Source: Zhengitettix transpicula
Taxonomy: Eukaryota; Arthropoda; Insecta; Orthoptera; Tetrigidae
Direction of reading: 5' to 3'
Assembly (NCBI GenBank): GCA_037074705.1
Contig: CM073593.1
Coordinates: 13,459,001 to 13,523,000 of the forward strand
Length of the DNA: 64,000 bases
In this document: positions 46,073 through 57,464 of the stretch, piece after piece
How positions within the stretch are numbered: position 1 is the first letter of the stretch
Layout of the letters: each line of letters begins with the position of its first letter
Notes under the pieces: model-generated
The model's input: the letters and a program-made list of their open reading frames with translations, nothing else
Database searches by the model: none
What the model was told of the DNA's origin: nothing
Program-made: the position numbers and the translations under genes

Positions 46073-46910
46073 TAATGACCCGGATGTTAATGCGGCTATA
46101 AATAAAATTAAAATTGAAAAAAACGTGAATGGCTGAATGCGATAATCAGTTGCTAATTGAAGGTACATATTTTCTAGCAGCTCGAAATTCGTTTATAAAA
46201 AATCGTTAATCGAGGTACAACTATATAAATACTCATTGCAATTAAATATGAGCTTTTGTTATAGAAGAGCAATATAACGAATTTTCTAGATCGAGCAGAA
46301 AATATTTATTATAAAATGATAAAATCTCGAACCTTGTGACGTTTGTAGGCATAAAAATTGATGAAGAATTAAAATGGATTTATCAGATTAAATAAATTTC
46401 TCATACCTCGTGCTCTTCTTGTTACACACTACAGACAATTTCTCATCAACGCTTATTTACACTCCATCATGCGTTACGGAACTGCAATATAGGGAAATGT
46501 TCCTCGTAGTGTTGAAACTTTCAAGATACATAAACACGCAATTTGAATAATATGAACTTGGAATCCGCTATTTAAATTGCTTGGAATACTAAATTTACCT
46601 ATACCATATATTTTAGAAAGCTTAAAATTTGTTAATCGTAAAGAAAATCTTATTTTTTGACTAATGGAGAGGGTCACGAATATGAAAACAGAAATCGCTT
46701 GTGTCTCGGAGCTGACGAACATCGGTTTAAACTTAGCAGTCCAGCATTTATTATTCCGAGATAAAGCTATTTAACAGTCTGCCGACGGATCTAAAATCAG
46801 AAGTTAGTCTTATAATATTTATTAATAAATTTAAAATTATTCTATTGCCTGGATCGTTCTACTAGGTTATTGAATTTGTTCACCGGAATGTAGATAGTTT
46901 ATTTGGACAA
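46073..46910 (+). pseudogene. Inverted-repeat arm 1: dead LINE RT C-terminus
   Basis: The arm of 838 bases begins with a LINE 3' tail (TAATGACC...GTTAATGCGGC and A-rich sequence) and then carries, on the plus strand, RT C-terminal blocks: HSIMRYGTAI-stop-GNVPRS, FKIHKHAI-stop-II, NPLFKLLGILNLPIPYILES and LKFVNRKENL. These fit the region after the RT thumb of non-LTR elements. Stops interrupt it at positions that arm 2 shares. The minus-strand 82-codon frame across it is a shadow. Confidence 0.75.
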
Positions 46911-48152
46911 GATTAGTAAAACGTACACGAACGGGCTTAATGAGAATGAACAAAACTAAGAGACCTGCCGAAAACGACGAGATAATGTTGCCGAAAACCA
47001 GGGTTTTTTTCATATTGAAGCAACAATCAATGTTTCTAGATTTATTGTAGAAGTGTTAGTAACAAAATAGAAATTTTGTAGTTTAAAGGATTTTCAATTA
47101 TTTTTTGTTACATTATAAACGTTTTACATCCAAATTTTAAATTGCGAGATAATTATAAATTAATACGTACAATTGGAAATATTTTTTAAGTTTTATTTTG
47201 GCAGACAAAAACAAATTTTAATCCTTTTGCGTAGCTTTTAAAAAAGTAAAAAGTTGTAAAAATTTAAAATTTCTATTTGAACAATATAGAAAAAAAATAC
47301 AGATGAAGATACTTACACCACCTTCAGAACATTATAAATTGCAAATCGTAATTACAGTGGTCAAAAATTAGAAAAAAATTAATAATTGTCAAAGAAATTG
47401 ATAGAAGTATAATTTAGGACTTTATCAAAGAAAGCTTTTCGGTTAAGTCCATGCCTTTGAAATTATAATCAAAATTTATTTATATCATAATTTTTTGCCG
47501 TTATATACAAATAATATGCTCCAATTTATCTAGTTTGGTTATTAATCGTAAAATTAAAATGTCATAATTATAAATATTAAATTTCATAAATTGTAGACCG
47601 GTGTACAACCGGACATTCCTGAAACAGAGATTTTACTGCATAATATTATGCCAGTGAAACTGGCAAATAAAAGGCATACGGTGACAATTACGACCAAATT
47701 TCGACATTTCCATTGTCGGAAGGCTTTGTTTCTGAACGGGACCTGCGTTAATTGTTACCAATTTCAAAGCAGTGAATGTTAATTACCGTTGTATGTGAAA
47801 ATATGACTCGTAAAATGACCAAATCTGCGAAATAATTAGTTTCGATCTCACTACACTTCTAATCTCGGTACATAAAATGTTAAAATCTTCTAAAAAAAAT
47901 TCAAATGGAGTTTTAATGTAACAGTTTAGTATTCATATTACTTGCTAATTATCCACAGAAGCACAGCCACTAATTCACTGACTTTACACATATTTCACCA
48001 ATATTCTTTTGATCGACAGGAAACCTCATTCTCATTAGAATATTGAAAATTTCATATCAGACGGTTTATGAAATACGATAGGGAAATTTCTTATAATTAG
48101 TAAGTATTACGATAACTTAGATCTTGTAATGCCATTACTTTTTGGGGAATGG
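46911..48152. other. Spacer of the large inverted repeat
   Basis: 1242 bases, AT-rich. No ORF or internal repeat was recognised. Confidence 0.5.
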
Positions 48153-48979
48153 TTGTCCAAATGAACTGTCTACATAATACAAATTCATTAACCTAGTAGT
48201 ACGATCCAGGCAATAGAATAATTTTAAATTTATTAATAAATATTATAAGACTATCTTCTGATCTTAGATTCGTCGGCAGACTGTTAAATAGCTTTATCCG
48301 GGAATAATAAATGCTGGACTGTTAAGTTTAAACCGATGTTCGTCAGTTCCGAGACACAAACGATTTCTGTTTCCATATTCGTAGCCCTCTCCATTAGTCA
48401 AAAAATAAGATTTTCTTCACGATTAACAAATTTTAAGCTTTCTAAAATATATTGTATAGGTACATTTAGTATTCCAAGCAATTTAAATAGCGGATTCCAA
48501 GTTCATATTATTCAAATTGCGTGTTTATGTATCTTGAAAGTTTCAACACTACGAGGAACATTTCCCTATATTGCAGTGCCGTAACGCATGATGGAGTGTA
48601 AATAAGCGTGATGAGAAATTGTCTGTAGTGTTTATCAAGAAGAGCCCGAGGTATGAGAAATTTATTTAATCTGATAAATCCATTTTAATCCTACAAACAT
48701 TTTTATGCCTACAAACGTCACATGATTTGATAAATATATTTTCTAAGAAATATTTTCTCCTCGATCTTGATAATTTTATTATATTGCTCTTCTATAACAG
48801 AAGAACATAAGACTTAATATTTAATAGCAAGGAGTATTTATAGATTGGTACCTCAGTTACCGACGATTTTGTAAAAACGAATGTCGAGCTGTAGGAAAAT
48901 ATGTGCCTTCAATTAACAACTCATCCATTCACGTTTTTTTTATTTTAATTTTATAGCCGCATTAACAATCGGGTCATTA
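48153..48979 (-). pseudogene. Inverted-repeat arm 2: dead LINE RT C-terminus
   Basis: 827 bases, an inverted near-copy of 46073-46910, with the same stops in GTAI-stop-GN and AI-stop-II and the same joined LINE tail. The two arms differ by scattered substitutions and a few small indels only. Confidence 0.8.
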
Positions 48980-49215
48980 GCGAATTACTTATATGTTGTC
49001 TTACATTTTATTTTTAAGAATTTAATTATATTTTCTTGTTATTTGGTTATTTTCGTGCTCTCGTTGATGACGTCTTCTTTCAATGTTTGTTTCCTATCTT
49101 TGTCATATTTGGTACAGAATGTGACGATGTGCACTACTGTGCATCAGGTTATTGCACTAGTCACATATCAGAGGGGTGTTTTTTGTTATGATGTGGAGGG
49201 GTGAGCTTTGATTAT
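48980..49215 (-). pseudogene. LINE 3' end with zinc-binding remnant
   Basis: The minus strand gives a CDM...HSVPNMTKIGNK-like reading with a CPKYDK-like motif in another frame, then ...ITK-stop-QEN and the 3' UTR word TCGCTAATGACCCG that continues into arm 2. It fits the C-terminus of the RNase H LINE group, heavily mutated. Confidence 0.5.
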
Positions 49216-50045
49216 GTGACTCATGAACCGCTTATTTTTTCATCAGAATTAATATAAATTTATTGTAAAAAAAAATTAATAATAAATTTATACATTTATT
49301 GTTATTTCCATGGCCTTCTCGAATGTTCTCGTCGCAGCGAGCGGCGTCGAAAGGTTGAGAGACACTGTCATCACGTCACGTACTCTCACGTGATTTAACG
49401 TGAAGTTCCAAAAGTGTGGGATAGTACATGCCGATGTTGTCTTATGGACCAGAGAGACACTTATATATTACGGTACGTCACGTCACTGCGATGTCACGGG
49501 TCTTCACGCGCTGTCCCGTATCTACGATCTGCCCTCTGACGTCACGCCATGTCACATTTTTCAATGTATATTATGTTTTGAACGTATTCAAAGGCACTTG
49601 AGGAGGATTCCTAGTCACTTTGTTCCAATATAACAAAGAATTATTTTACTAAATTATCTTAAGTACTATTATTTATTCTTCATAATCCATTAAAAAATAA
49701 CCATTTTGAGTTTATGTCCTGAAATTTCCAAAATGGTCACCCGTACACTAATTTCTCATAGAAGGGAAGTTCTAGAGAATTTTAATTACATTATCGGGTT
49801 TCATAAAATCATCTATAGTATACAAAAATACACCTAAATTCAAATGAAAGGAAGAGAAATACACGACTCATCGATTGACTTTTTCGCATTTATTTTAATT
49901 TACAAATTAAAATATTTAATTTAATTAAGAACTTATCAACGTGACTTGCTATCTCAGTAACGTATTGTTATTTAATAACGAAAAATAAGTCTCGCGTATT
50001 TAAGTACATGGACAACATCAAAGATTGAAGTATTTCCCGGTGTAG
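49216..50045. other. Unassigned, with a CACGT-rich patch
   Basis: 49366-49560 has many TCACGT/ACGTCA words (TCACGTGA at 49386-49393) in a short, CpG-rich stretch. The 77-codon frame 49400-49633 has no motif. The remainder is AT-rich. Confidence 0.35.
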
Positions 50046-50050
50046 TTGTT

Positions 50051-50171
50051 CAATAAATAGTTCTCGGTATTCACTTCGTCTAGAAGATGACGACAGAGCT
50101 TTTAGTCGTCCAAACGTTGCTTTTAAATACAAATATGCAAAACCCGTGTGAATACCGAGAACTGTTTATTG
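50051..50171. repeat. Compact fold-back Penelope-like unit (family D)
   Basis: The arms CAATAAATAGTTCTCGGTAT (50051 on, continuing TCAC) and its inverse ending TTTATTG at 50171 differ at one base in 24. They enclose 72 bases with a hammerhead-like core. The whole unit is about 121 bases. Confidence 0.75.
50079..50116 (+). ncRNA. Hammerhead-like core, family D
   Basis: CTAGAAGA, T, a perfect six-pair stem GACGAC (50089-50094) with GTCGTC (50105-50110), then CAAACG (GAAACG in related cores). Confidence 0.4.
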
Positions 50172-50175
50172 GATT

Positions 50176-51385
50176 GTACATGGACAACAGTTTTCGTATA
50201 AAGTATAGTATTTTGAATCACTCACACGTGTGTAAATATATACGGTTGTAATATAAGACCATGCTCAATAGACACTACAGTATTATTCTTACAAACCAAA
50301 GAAAATCTTTATAATATATTATATTACATGTTAGTGTCTCTAGTTTTAGACCTGCAGGCTGCTCTAAACGGAAACAATAATTGGTATTTCCGTAACGGTA
50401 CTATATTTTTGCTTTCCCTAAAAGAGAGGGTTAATGTACGGACGATAGGTGCATAGATGTAGACTGGTACATTTAGTTCAGTACGGCTTAGAAATTCGCC
50501 GTGAACACCAAACGTGGCTACTTACTTTTCAAATAGAGGAGTTATTAATTGAAAAGTCAAACAACAAGAGTTAATACGTAATGTTGTCATTTCAGTAGAA
50601 TTTCTGAAGAAGTAGTTCAACTAGCACATTTCATATTGAAGACAAAATCCTCTGAGCAACGCACTTCTGGCACTTGTCAAAGCAGACTGATTCTTTCCTC
50701 GAACACGATGCTGGTCGTGAAGCGTGTGACGTGACAGCAGTGTGCGATTGATGCTGCAGTCACACTTCAACTTTATGGCCGCTACGTCACGTGGCGTGAT
50801 GGCAGTGTGTCTCCACCTGAAATGCCTCGTATTGCTCATAGTTGATTTCGCCATTTCGACTGATCAAGAACAGAGCTACTTAATCGTTTACTCGTTATAA
50901 TGAAAACATAAAGGCCGGAACACATTAATAAATTATTAATGGTATATTATTGTCGTGCCTCGTGCGTTTGTAAAGAAATTATTTACAAAACGAGAAACCT
51001 GATACTTTGATTCAGAGCTAAGCAATATATACTACCCCCGTCGCTTATGTAGACAATGACTCCCAGTGCGCAAGTACTAAAGAGCAAGGCTGGAAGAGTA
51101 ATGCCAATAGGGGCGCGCCCTCATTAAACCAAACAGGTCCATCAGTCTCGCTGCCCATAGGACACGTGATTTATATAGATGGCCTGCAACCCTCTTTTAA
51201 TATTTCTGTGCTTGGCTCATTAGATCCACGTCAGCGTCAACTGCGAGACTCCACAAATATGGGGGATAACACTGCCAATTCATTTTGTACAATAGATAAT
51301 CTACAATCCATTGTATTCGGATTTTGTAAAAATTAAAAACAAGTACTACCATTACAAAAGGTTAATTTATTATTTATATTAAAAT
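50176..51385. other. No clear feature
   Basis: The minus-strand frame 50621-50854 (77 codons) lies in a CpG-rich patch with CTACGTCACGTGGCGTGATG. No domain is recognised. Confidence 0.35.
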
Positions 51386-51387
51386 AC

Positions 51388-51584
51388 TAGCTGGGTGCCC
51401 GGCGATGCCGGTGTTGTTATATTTAAAATCAGTAGCATCAATAACCACGGATTTGACTCCAATCTCGGTTATTTTTGTGTTATTTTAATGTAACGCCCTC
51501 CACCCCAACCCCTACAGATGTTCCCCTCCCATGCCGATAGGGGTTAAAACTATACACAAAAATGTGGAGAAACGCTATATATAT
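51388..51584 (+). repeat. AGCTGGG-family copy cut by an LTR element
   Basis: Head CTAGCTGGGTGCCCGGCG and one module to AGAAACGCTATATATAT, where LTR copy c begins. Confidence 0.75.
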
Positions 51585-52579
51585 TGTAATACTAATTAGA
51601 GGCAATTAGAGAATTGATAATTGGAAATTTGTGGTGGATTGTTATCGGCGAGAATATAATCGCAACAATGTACAGGCGGGCTTTTTCGTGACGAACAGCG
51701 GCGTTTTCAGGAGGCAGTCGCGGACGGAAATTCATCGAGTAAGGTTTGCGGTCAGATTTTTCATCGAGTAAAGAGCCGCAGCCAAGATTTTATTAAGAGT
51801 GTTGTGTGACATAGAATTTCATCTAGTTAAGTTTGGACATATAATTCCATAAGTAAAGCCACAGTAAAAATTCAACAAGTAACGACTGCAGCAAATTTCA
51901 TCGAGAAGGAGTCGATAACATTCTGATTGACACTTAATCAGAACGAGAAATACAATATTTACTGGAGAGAGAGACTTAATGCAAAGGACCACAGGTGCTG
52001 TACGGAGTAATCGTTCCAGCTGATAGATACAAAGGTTTTGGACAGTGATTTTGAAACAAATTAAATTCTGTGAAATTATGGCCTGTTATATGTGCCCAAA
52101 AACGAATGTCTGGTACCAGTAAAGAAATTGTAAGTAGAGAGAGAAATTTTATAAAAGTTTTGTAAACGTTCATTTTGTTGTTTAATTCTAATGTAAAATT
52201 TGATTGTTAATTTGAATGTAAAGAAATGTTTGCTCTTTATTTAAAAGACCCTGAGATGAGAGTAGATAAAATTTGTAAAATAGTAAGAACACGAATGTAA
52301 ATAAATCACATCAAGAAATTTTGTTATTTTACCTTGAATACATTAATTGTTTTCTAAGGTTTAATATTTTGTAAATTATTTAACAACCTTATATTTTAAA
52401 TTTTAATAAAATGAAGTCATTCATAATTAATTAATTATAGTTAGTGTATTACATTTTGGCGTCCTCAACGTGAGGCTAATTTAATTAATATATTCAGTTT
52501 ATTACATTTTGCCACCCTCAACGTGAGGCAGAATTACTTTAAATTCATTAAGTCATAATTAATCCTTCTAAACATTACA
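51585..52579 (+). mobile_element. Solo LTR-like element (copy c)
   Basis: Starts TGTAATACTAATTAGAGGC and ends AACATTACA, flanked by ATAT (51581-51584 and 52580-52583). Inside, TTACATTTTGGCGTCCTCAA with CGTGAGGC (52449 on) is followed 53 bases later by TTACATTTTGCCACCCTCAA with CGTGAGGC, two primer-site-like words. It is closely related to copy h in inverse orientation. Confidence 0.75.
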
Positions 52580-52591
52580 ATATATGTATAT

Positions 52592-53611
52592 TGTAATAAT
52601 CAAAATTATTTACAAATTTATTTAATTAGATTTATAAATAAGCCCCACGTTGGAGCACCAATTTTGTAATAAACAAAATACATGATTAATTTTAAATGAT
52701 GAGCCTTACGTTGAGGTATTAAATTTGTAATAAACAAATTAAAAGTTAAAAATGAAAGGATTTAAATGAAAACAAGAATTTAAAATCTAACAAAACTAAT
52801 TTAAAAAACAAATTTTTATCTCAGTTGAAATTTTACAAGTTGATATTGTTGTGCCACTGCTAAATTTGCAGGGCCGCCTATCGGGTCTCCAATAAAGATA
52901 GTTACATGAATGACAATTTAAATCTTACAAGGCAAAATATTCCTGACTTAAATTATTATTATTTTAAATGAAATGATTGAAATTTGAAATCTGACGATAA
53001 TTATATTTACACTATAAGGTTTACAATTAATAAAATTTATTTTTGTCTACTTTACCCTTAGCTGTTCATCTGGGCTTGAACTCACTTGCTTTTTTTAAAC
53101 ACTCCACAGAAAGGCTATATTTCACTGAATTTAAAGATTTTTTACTTTACAAGCACAAATCACTTTCTGCTCCTAACTGTTGGTAACTTTGTTTGAACAA
53201 TATCTGTTGATAGCTTTGTTCTCTAAAACTTTGATAATTATACGAACATGGCAATAGACGAAATAATCCAAACTGGCGACTTTTAATTTAATTCCGAAAC
53301 CCTGGGACATTTAATATAACATTTCTCTACTTCCTAATCACACTTCCTCAATCATGGTACCAGGAATTCTGAATACGGACTCCTCAAAACACAACTTTCG
53401 CCATCCTGGTCCAAGCAACTCTGAATTCTCAAGTTCCGTACGTCTCAGTGCTGCCTGAGGAAACAATGCAACTCTAGCAAGCAAACATTATAGGCTCCAT
53501 ATTCTTGTAGACAATCCTTAAGCTATAATGCAATGGCGTCATATTTATGCCGCCGATAATGAAAATCGTAAAATGTTGTTTTTAAATAATTACATATTCG
53601 TAATTACCACA
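52592..53611 (-). mobile_element. Solo LTR-like element (copy f)
   Basis: Minus-strand start TGTGGTAATTACGAATATG, end GATTATTACA, flanked by ATAT (52588-52591 and 53612-53615). Primer-site-like TGGTGCTCCAACGTGGGGC (complement of 52642-52660) and a diverged second copy, CCTCAACGTAAGGC, lie in tandem units about 61 bases apart, each beside TTTATTACA. Confidence 0.7.
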
Positions 53612-53639
53612 ATATATATATTATACATTTAAAAATATT

Positions 53640-53950
53640 TTTTATTTGATTTTAAAAATTTCAATTTCTCTCGATTCGAGAACAATGGCCCGAGTCCGGA
53701 TCAATGCAGCTCACGACTCATGCATGTCTTCGAGAGTGAATGTCACAGAAGCTGGAAAACAGAATCAACCATCGCATGGACCGCCATTCTTTATCTCACT
53801 CCGTAGTGTCCCGGCGGTCAACGGAAGGAGATTCGTTTTATTGAGCATTCGCCTTCGTCTCGAGTGTCACATGTCTGACGCGTCGTTTGTAAAACAGGTC
53901 ACGTGTCATTGTGCCAAGCCACAGACCCAGGTCCGGATATCTAAGTGAGT
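53640..53950 (+). other. GC-rich block with an unassigned 100-codon frame
   Basis: The plus frame 53646-53948 reads MARVRINAAHDSCMSSRVNV and on, ending just before AAGTGAGT. The composition is unlike the flanks. A weak splice-donor-like word at the end makes an exon conceivable, but no domain is known. Confidence 0.3.
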
Positions 53951-55290
53951 GGCGCGGAACATTTCATCTTCATGATCCGAAACTGTGAGGAATAAAGGAT
54001 TTTCTTGCTTACGTACGTTGCATGAATGACTGAAATGATTAAAACACTCATATTTCCCCTGAGATTGTTTAGTAAGAACGTGATTAATCTCCAAACAAAA
54101 TGTAAAAAGAACATTTTATTCACTGAATGTATTGTAATATTATGAGTTTACGATGATATTCTTTTTATAAGAGGGGAGTTATTTTATTATTAATTTTTTA
54201 AATTTAATATTAATATTTTTTTAAAAAAACTACATTTCTTTCAGGATGATGTTGATTGTAGATATTTGGATTAAATAATAACTCATTTTTGTAAATTTTA
54301 TCTTTCAAAATTTTTGTCTTCAGAGTGGTGAATGATGCTGACTGCCGGTTCTATGCGGCTTTTCCCGACAGCGGTTTTTTACAGCTCGTCGATGCTCACA
54401 AAGTCAACAATAATTACATATAAATTATACAAAATAATAATTATATTTATCTGACTTTTTTAAATTGCTGATAATTACTGATACAAGAAGTTCAATTTAA
54501 AACATTATCAACATAAGTTTAGGACCTCTTCGGATTGATAACTGAAATAAAATAAATCCGTAATGATTAATTATTAAGAATTTTAATTTTACATCTGGAA
54601 AGGTCCAAAAATTAAAGACGGAACTTTTTTTTATATTTTAAATTGAACTTAATAAACTTCGTAATTATTGGCTAATATTATTTAATTTCGCAAAATGATA
54701 TTGCTTTTTTAACTAATTAATCACCAGGTAAACTATATAACTAAATTAATTTTATATTTTAAACGAAACATCAGTCGCAAAGAATATTTTCGTATGATAA
54801 GTTTGCGATCAGTCCAAAAGACTGGTCTAGTTGCTAGGTATGTCTTTCTGTATTTAGAAGTTTGCTCTTCAGAGCACCCTGTAATATTACGAAACGGACG
54901 TTAAAACTGTTATTTGTGGAATAGTAAATTATTAATATAACCTGAGAATTTTCTAAAGAAGTAAAGAAAGAAAATACTGGTCTAAAATGTATACGTGTAA
55001 ACACTATTGTGACTGCAATTAATTATTTCTTAGGCCTCCTTTATTAATAAATTTCATACATCAATCTGTACTCAATATTTTATTCAGCTTCGAAAGCTTA
55101 AAATGAGTGAAGATGAAACATACTTTTCTCATTGAAGAAATTAATTCTATTTCAATGTACTCGTGTTGGTTGTCACAGTTGTCGGTTTTGTCCCTACCAA
55201 ATCATTTTTCAATATATTTTTTTACAGTCACATCAACAGATATGGTCATTTCGCCATTCGGAGAACTAATTTTGTATGGGTTCTCTGCAT
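53951..55290. other. No feature recognised
   Basis: AT-rich; chance frames only. Confidence 0.45.
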
Positions 55291-55294
55291 GGGA

Positions 55295-55375
55295 ACACAC
55301 ACACACACACACAACATATTTGCCAGCGCCCGGGACTCAAACTCAATCACTACACCGATTATAATCTTGATTTTA
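55295..55375 (-). repeat. Possible SINE fragment with (CA)n
   Basis: On the minus strand GGTGTAGTGATTG (A-box-like) is followed closely by GAGTTTGAGTCCCGG (B-box-like) and ends in a GT run. The two boxes are too close for an intact promoter. Confidence 0.35.
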
Positions 55376-55444
55376 AATGATGAGAAAATAATGGGAAAGA
55401 GCGATTGTATGTTTGGTAAACATATATAATAAAAAAGGATGTAT

Positions 55445-55580
55445 GTATTTAAGTTAATTCATTTTCAAATTTAAACGCGTAGACAGATTGCAACAAAAAG
55501 TGGTACACATATTCTTCAAAACACGAGGAACTGTACTGTGGGGGTGAGAAACGCCTAGCATAAAAGTGGAAAAAAATATA
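55445..55580 (+). repeat. ACGCGT-family dispersed repeat
   Basis: AAATTTAAACGCGTAGACAG, GTGGTACACATATTCTTCAA and a CTGTACTGTGGGGGTGAGAA word; compare 2455-2600. Confidence 0.55.
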
Positions 55581-56149
55581 ATTAAAAAATGCGATCATTT
55601 TGGTTCAATTACTGCGCGCTAAGAGACCATGACAGCACACACACGGGACAGAGAGACGTTACATCGCGACTGCGAAACCACAAAAGAGTAACTTATTTCG
55701 TAATGAACAAAAAGCAGAAATATTTTGATTGATTAAAAAGTATAATTATATACAGCAAATACCAGATCGAATAATAAAAATCAAAATAAAAGGTTATACA
55801 ATCCGTGAATATTTAATCTTTTAAATAACTTGACTTTCACGGAACAAGATTTTCACAAATTACAAATTACAATACGCACCGGAGACGACGCAGAATGATG
55901 GTAAAAACAATACCTAATATTTATTAATCATGATACTTTAACAGATTTGATTTTAAAAGTGCAGGTGAGATTCTAGAAAAAATTTGGTTATGAGTGTACA
56001 TTATTATAATTTCACATATTGGATTGTAAATATGTAAAGAGTAAGGGATTAATTTTAAGTGAGAACTGATGAGAATTAACGTCATTACACAACTCTGATA
56101 TTTTTCTGAAGGTAGTTGGCGTATTTCGTTATTTTTTTAAAATTTATTT
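55581..56149. other. No feature recognised
   Basis: AT-rich, nothing supported. Confidence 0.5.
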
Positions 56150-56264
56150 TATACACGATGGACCGGGACGGACGGGTGCTGATAATTTTCAAACATATTA
56201 AAGCGGCAGAATTTTCTTCGGGATGAAGATTTTTTGCGGATCAATGACATATATATTTATATAT
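56150..56264 (-). repeat. AGCTGGG-family copy cut by an LTR element
   Basis: The reverse complement carries the GATCCGCAAAAAATCTTCAT and GCCGCTTTAATATGTTTGAA words of the family module. LTR copy h begins at the ATATAT next to GTCATTGATCC. Confidence 0.6.
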
Positions 56265-57240
56265 TGTAATATACAACAGTAATTAATTAATTTAATGGTT
56301 AATTTTTCCTCACGTTGGCACGTAAAAATGTAATATTTAAAAGAAATTAAGTTAAATAATGGTTAATTAATAGATGAATTTTTCTATTGAAATTTAAAAA
56401 TGAAACGATGCTAAATAATTTACAAAATTTTAACTTCAGAATTAATTAATTTATTCAAAGTAAAATAACAAAATTTCTTGATGTGATTTATTTGCATTCG
56501 TGTTCTTACTATTTTACAGATTTTATTTACTCTCATCTCAGGGTCGTTTATTTGGGCCTTTTAGATAAAGAACCAACCTTTTTACATTCAAATTAATAAT
56601 CAAATTTTACAACATTAGAGTTAAACAATAAAATGAACATGAATCCAAAATCTGACGATTTGATCCTTATTTAACGTTTACAAAACTTTTATAAAATTTA
56701 TTTACACTTACAGTGTTTTTTCTGGTACCAGGCTCTGATGCACTATACACAATTCACATATAACAGGCCATAATTTCACAGAATTTAATGTTTTAAAATC
56801 ACTGTCCAAAACTTTTGTATCTATCAACTGGGACGAATACTCCTTACAACGCCTGTGGTCCTCTGCATTAAGTCTCTCTCTGTCCAGCAAATATTGTATT
56901 TCTCGTTCCGATTAATGGTCAATCAGAATGTTATCGACTTCTTCTCGATTAAATTTTATAACAGCCTTTACTTATTGAGAAACTTTCCTGAGACCTTTAC
57001 TTGATCGAATTATATGTCCAAATTTTATTCGATGAAATTCTGTGTGCCACACCACTCTTAATAAAGTCTTGCCTGCCACTCTTTACTCGATGAAAATCTG
57101 CCCGTGACTGCCTCCTGTAAACCCCGTAGTGCGGCACGACAAATCCCGCCTGTACATTGTTGTGTTTACGTTCTCGCCGATAACAATCCACTTCAAATTT
57201 CCAACTATTAAATCTCTAATTGCCTCTAATTAGTATTACC

Positions 57241-57241
<1 letters not shown>
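56265..57241 (-). mobile_element. Solo LTR-like element (copy h)
   Basis: Minus-strand start TGGTAATACTAATTAGAGGC, end ...TATATTACA, between AT-rich flanks (ATAT at 56261-56264). It is highly similar to copy c (GTGGATTGTTATCGGCGAGA, ACAATGTACAGGCGGG, TTTCATCGAGTAAAG-like words). The internal GTGCCAACGTGAGG (complement of 56309-56322) resembles part of a primer site. Confidence 0.75.

Positions 57242-57268
<27 letters not shown>
57242..57268. repeat. (AT)n microsatellite
   Basis: Pure AT dinucleotide run adjoining LTR copy h. Confidence 0.9.
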
Positions 57269-57270
<2 letters not shown>

Positions 57271-57271
<1 letters not shown>

Positions 57272-57350
57272 CAGTACAATCCCGGTTAACCGACCTAAAG
57301 GGTATGAAGCTGCTTCCGATAACAACTTTTTCGGTTAAGCCATGAACATA
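57271..57350 (+). repeat. Possible pogo/Tigger-type transposon end
   Basis: CAGTACAATCCCGGTTAACC after a TA dinucleotide resembles the terminal inverted repeats of pogo-like Tc1/mariner elements. The opposite end was not found. Confidence 0.4.
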
Positions 57351-57464
57351 TAATGCTACAGTATTCTGTATTGTAATTACAGTACGTATTTTTGGAAGGT
57401 TTTGACGATCAAACTAATTTAAAAAAATAATAATAAAAAGGTTTTCTTTCCGTTTTTTCTTCTG

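Noticed and set aside
46474..46722. 82-codon frame, nearly repeated at 48336-48584, suggesting a conserved small protein
   Set aside because: It is antisense to a dead LINE in the two arms of an inverted repeat; the similarity is explained by DNA duplication.
57241..57268. AT runs here and at 12657-12699 as possible replication origins or cruciform sites
   Set aside because: They coincide with LTR-element ends and are simple microsatellites; nothing else supports such a function.
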